Positions 63,193-64,000 of a stretch of 64,000 nt of DNA are shown here, one piece after another. The first letter of the stretch is position 1; the number at the start of each line of letters is the position of its first letter. The position numbers and the translations under genes are program-made. The stretch spans positions 62,001 to 126,000 of the forward strand of contig NZ_JAHEAG010000014.1 of the NCBI RefSeq assembly GCF_018596315.1. The letters are read 5' to 3'. The stretch is from Bradyrhizobium sp. SRL28 (GTDB lineage: Bacteria; Pseudomonadota; Alphaproteobacteria; Rhizobiales; Xanthobacteraceae). The notes under the pieces are model-generated. The model ran no database searches and was not told the DNA's origin. It saw nothing but the letters and a program-made list of their open reading frames with translations.

Positions 63193-63415
63193 ATGATCAA
63201 TATTCTGTGCCTCCATCTCGTCGCGCTGTAGGCCGTGCTCCCGAAATTCAAGCTGGTGCGATGGGCCTGTTGTCCGGGACTATCTCGCTGTTAACAGGCG
63301 GATTTATCGGCCGGGAATGTCCGGCAGCGCCTCCGCGTTTGCCGGCAACGCGGGCGTGATCGGTCTTCTGGCGTCCATTCTGGTGCGGGTGACCTCCTAC
63401 ACGGCATATCTCTAG
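63193..63415 (+). pseudogene. Remnant of an HlyD/YiaV-like gene
   Basis: The first 12 codons match the N-terminus of the HlyD protein at 57519 (MINILCLHLVAL versus MLIILTLYLVLV), followed by an in-frame TAG where the intact gene has Trp, then KFKLVRW. A frame change continues the membrane segment (LLSGTISLLTGGFIG), and after an internal deletion of about 290 codons the C-terminus (NAGVIGLLASILVRVTSYTAYL) ends exactly like the intact gene. Stop codon, frameshift and deletion make it non-functional. Confidence 0.85.
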
Positions 63416-63470
63416 CCAGCGAGAAAAATGATCAGAATGCGCGAAAAAAGCGCGCGTCTTTAGATTGTGC

Positions 63471-63498
63471 TGCAAGATTCCGATAATCAATTTAAGCG
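63471..63498. repeat. 28-base element, copy 2
   Basis: TGCAAGATTCCGATAATCAA plus TTTAAGCG; three mismatches to 60754-60781. It follows the HlyD remnant and precedes the 100-residue hypothetical gene. Confidence 0.65.
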
Positions 63499-63607
63499 AG
63501 GCTGTGGGAGGCTTCGCTATGATGAAAGCCGCCCGTGAGCCCATACAGGATGATGCGGGGTGCAATCGGGCCGTGCGTTACTGGCTGTTCTGATTTGGAA
63601 TCGAGCG

Positions 63608-63910
63608 ATGCAGAAAGTAATTGAATTTCGTGGCCCGCAGTCTGAAGCCGTGTCGGAGCCGCAGGCGGCGCCGCCGGCCATGGAGCCGATATTGGCGGTG
63701 GTGGATTCATTGTCCCGCACCCTCGATTGCATCAAGACCATGTGCGCGACCGAGCCGATCGGGCCGATCCGCGACAGACTGGAGACTGAACGGGCAAATC
63801 TCGTCATCGGGCTTTTTGTCGCCCGGGTCGCCGCGATGCGGCTGTCTTCCGGCGAGCAGGCAGCGGATGTTTCAGCCAACTCGAACTTGCCGATCGCCCG
63901 CCGCGGCTGA
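63608..63910 (+). CDS. Hypothetical protein (100 aa)
   Basis: A 100-residue soluble protein from ATG 63608 with mainly helical character (AMEPILAVVDSLSRTLDCIK, TERANLVIGLFVARVAAMRL) and a polar tail. No domain recognised. The ribosome-binding site is weak (GGAAT). It is convergent with the partial gene at the window end. Confidence 0.5.
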   Translation: MQKVIEFRGPQSEAVSEPQAAPPAMEPILAVVDSLSRTLDCIKTMCATEPIGPIRDRLETERANLVIGLFVARVAAMRLSSGEQAADVSANSNLPIARRG

Positions 63911-63924
63911 CGGTCGCGGCCGCA

Positions 63925-64000
63925 TTATCGCGCGCTGCGCTTCCACAGCCTGACCAGCGGGCCGTCTGCGCCCCTGACCGGATCGGTCTTCGGCAGCTTC
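63925..64000 (-). CDS. C-terminus of an unknown protein (cut by window)
   Basis: Minus-strand frame open to the window end and closing at TAA 63925. The visible residues end in KLPKTDPVRGADGPLVRLWK and RSAR. Too little is present to name a family. Confidence 0.45.
   Translation of the reverse strand, partial: KLPKTDPVRGADGPLVRLWKRSAR

Overview
The window is a stretch of GC-rich alphaproteobacterial chromosome, most likely Bradyrhizobium or a close relative (Nitrobacteraceae). The evidence is the gene repertoire (two phasins, a PdhS-type cell-cycle kinase, a Tct/Bug transporter, a large PAS-GGDEF-EAL protein), an insert in CarB, a tRNA-His with A73 and no G-1, and several families of short palindromic repeats typical of that group. 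I see no prophage, insertion sequence or CRISPR array. The accessory character is limited to two small toxin-antitoxin modules, a few short unknown ORFs and decayed sequence near the right end. No database search was run; every family name comes from reading the proteins.

Layout: 1-7.2 kb carries a c-di-GMP enzyme (cut by the window edge), an ABC-F ATPase, a GlpD-like dehydrogenase and an overlapping class III nucleotide cyclase. 7.2-15.1 kb holds a TPR protein, a PotABC-type importer without its binding protein, and a convergent sugar-type importer (binding protein plus two permeases) without an ATPase. 15.1-21.4 kb is a mosaic: small unknown ORFs, a ThuA-like protein, two toxin-antitoxin pairs, a ribbon-helix-helix regulator coupled to a PHB-depolymerase-type esterase, and three copies of one repeat. 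21.5-34.3 kb carries AsmA, a 3-oxoacid CoA-transferase, a GNAT enzyme, an iron importer (fbpA-fbpB), an acyltransferase, the tctCBA operon and a glutathione transferase.

34.4-44.2 kb has a PdhS-like kinase with an eroded ATP-lid motif, two phasins, tRNA-His, an RsbQ-like hydrolase overlapping a PAS histidine kinase, a ParA-like ATPase, and two tiny divergent membrane proteins that look like paralogues. 44.2-55.5 kb is mostly housekeeping: a DapA-family enzyme, LysR, trxB, Lrp, DoxX, greA, carB, a methyltransferase and Dps. 55.6-64 kb is an envelope-flavoured locus: a SphA/MetA-type outer-membrane protein, a YiaV-like HlyD protein, two exported DUF1254/DUF1214 proteins, a tiny secreted protein and the remnant of a second HlyD gene.

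Points most worth a second look: a tRNA-Cys-like gene with a non-standard anticodon arm beside carB; a short ORF and terminator just upstream of carB; a probably leaderless mini-ORF or small RNA upstream of the DapA-family gene; tandem Irr-box-like sequences upstream of fbpA; operators sitting on the start sites of both toxin genes; and the RsbQ-PAS kinase pair, which resembles the Bacillus RsbQ-RsbP sensor but ends in a histidine kinase.
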